This document shows positions 5,618 to 6,437 of a stretch of 6,437 nucleotides of DNA, piece by piece. The notes below the pieces were generated by a model that saw nothing but the letters and a program-made list of their open reading frames with translations, was not told where the DNA came from and ran no database searches. Location: NCBI GenBank assembly GCA_014381035.1, contig JACMIS010000489.1:1-6437 (forward strand), in the 5' to 3' direction. Origin of the DNA: Armatimonadota bacterium. GTDB lineage: Bacteria > Armatimonadota > Armatimonadia > Armatimonadales > Armatimonadaceae. Position 1 is the stretch's first letter, and each line of letters starts with the position of its first letter. The position numbers and the translations under genes were made by a program.

Positions 5618-6437
5618 ATGCGTATCGTGATCGCCCCCGATTCTTTCAAAGGAACCTTGACCGCCGTGCAGGCGAGCGACGCCATCGCCGAGGGTTGCTG
5701 CCGTGCCGTTCCTGACGCCGATTTGCGCCGATTGCCGGTCGCGGACGGTGGGGAGGGGACCGCGACCACATTGATGACCGCGACCGGGGGGACTTCCTAT
5801 TCCGTTTCCGTCACCGGACCGCTCGGGGGACCCGTCGCCGCGTCGTATGTGGTGCTCGGGGGCGGTTGTACAGTAGTAGTTGAAATGGCGGAAGCGGCGG
5901 GGCTTTTGCGGTTGCCCCCCGGTGCGCCGCGCGAGCCGCTCCGCGCCACGACATACGGCGTCGGCGAACTGATCCGCGCGGCGGCGACGCACCCCGGCGT
6001 GACGAAACTCGTCGTCGCCCTGGGCGGCTCCGCGACCACCGACGGTGGGGCGGGGATGCTGGAAGCACTCGGCGTCGAGTTCCGCGACTGGCGGGGCGCA
6101 CCGTTGCACCTGCGAAGTGAAGGAGCGCAAGCGTTGTGGGATGTAGTGGACGCCGACCTGAACGGCGTCGTGCGTCTTCCTGGTGTCGCCGTCGAGATCG
6201 CCTGCGACGTGACGAACCCGTTGCTCGGAACGGACGGCGCGGCGTACATTTTCGGACCGCAAAAGGGTGCTACGTGGAAATAGATCAAGATACTCGACAT
6301 CACGTTGCGGCGGTACGCGGACGCCATGACCGCGGCGACGGGGCGCGATGTGCGCGACGTGCCCGGTGTCGGGGCGGCGGGCGGCACGGCGGCGGGGCTG
6401 TTGTGGCTTTTCCCGCAGGCGACGCTCCGTCCGGGTA
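5618..6437 (+). pseudogene. Glycerate kinase (type 1, GlxK/GarK family) interrupted by an in-frame TAG; cut by the window edge
   Basis: The family phosphorylates D-glycerate with ATP in glyoxylate and sugar-acid breakdown. The start MRIVIAPDSFKGTLTA is the hallmark N-terminus of this family, followed by LPVADGGEGT, VEMAEAAGL, ALGGSATTDGGAGML and a DVTNPLLG...IFGPQKGAT segment. An AGGG lies a few bases before ATG 5618. After residue 221 the frame meets TAG at 6281-6283, then continues open for 51 codons to the edge with typical family sequence (ILDITLRRYADAMTAATGRD, then DVPGVGAAGGTAAGLL). The stop sits where intact relatives have one ordinary residue, with no length change, so a single CAG-to-TAG change explains it. 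The intact family is about 370-390 residues; the 221-residue product would lack the C-terminal part and is probably inactive. A sequencing error is the main alternative. The gene is very GC-rich, like the aldehyde dehydrogenase on the other flank. Confidence 0.85.

Noticed and set aside
6281..6283. TAG recoded as an amino acid in this host
   Set aside because: Two other genes here (ending at 1676 and 4978) appear to use TAG as a normal stop; a nonsense mutation or sequencing error is simpler.
5606..6387. Long open frames on the minus strand opposite the glycerate kinase
   Set aside because: They are antisense by-products of GC-rich coding sequence; the plus strand carries unmistakable glycerate kinase motifs and the antisense products are low-complexity Arg, Pro and Ser.

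Overview
The window is a bacterial chromosomal segment. A lower-GC accessory block (about 472-5498) sits between two high-GC metabolic genes that point away from each other: the 5' part of an aldehyde dehydrogenase gene on the left (minus strand, running off the edge) and a type-1 glycerate kinase gene on the right (plus strand, running off the edge). Both flanking genes fit sugar-acid catabolism. The host is a high-GC bacterium. Two genes have a -10-like hexamer 6-7 nt before the ATG and no clear Shine-Dalgarno, which suggests leaderless transcription is common in it. That would suit Deinococcota, Actinobacteria or Armatimonadota, but I cannot assign a taxon from this window.

Layout: (1) 1-417, aldehyde dehydrogenase N-terminus. 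(2) 418-830, non-coding, dominated by a 143-bp element with two 52-nt inverted arms (44/52 matching), each arm ending in a small hairpin, followed by a second stem-loop. (3) 831-1676, an orphan protein with two tandem Cys4 zinc ribbons of the IS1 InsA type and a C-terminal stretch resembling a ribbon-helix-helix fold; function unknown. (4) 1677-1872, a regulatory region with a near-consensus sigma-70 promoter that begins transcription at or next to the merR-like ATG, plus a perfect 10-bp inverted repeat straddling the -35 box. (5) 1873-5498, three overlapping co-directional genes: a MerR-type regulator, an 879-aa N6-adenine DNA methyltransferase and a Cys4 HNH endonuclease. (6) 5499-5617, a spacer. 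(7) 5618-end, glycerate kinase with an in-frame TAG inside conserved sequence.

The three-gene operon looks like a self-contained restriction-modification (or modification-dependent defence) cassette. The methyltransferase would mark host DNA and the HNH protein would cut improperly marked DNA. The MerR-like protein would act as the controller, replacing the XRE-type C protein usual in controlled type II systems, through the inverted repeat at its own promoter. Overlapping reading frames imply coupled translation of regulator, methylase and nuclease. The roles are inferred from motifs and gene order; nothing in the sequence gives the recognition site.
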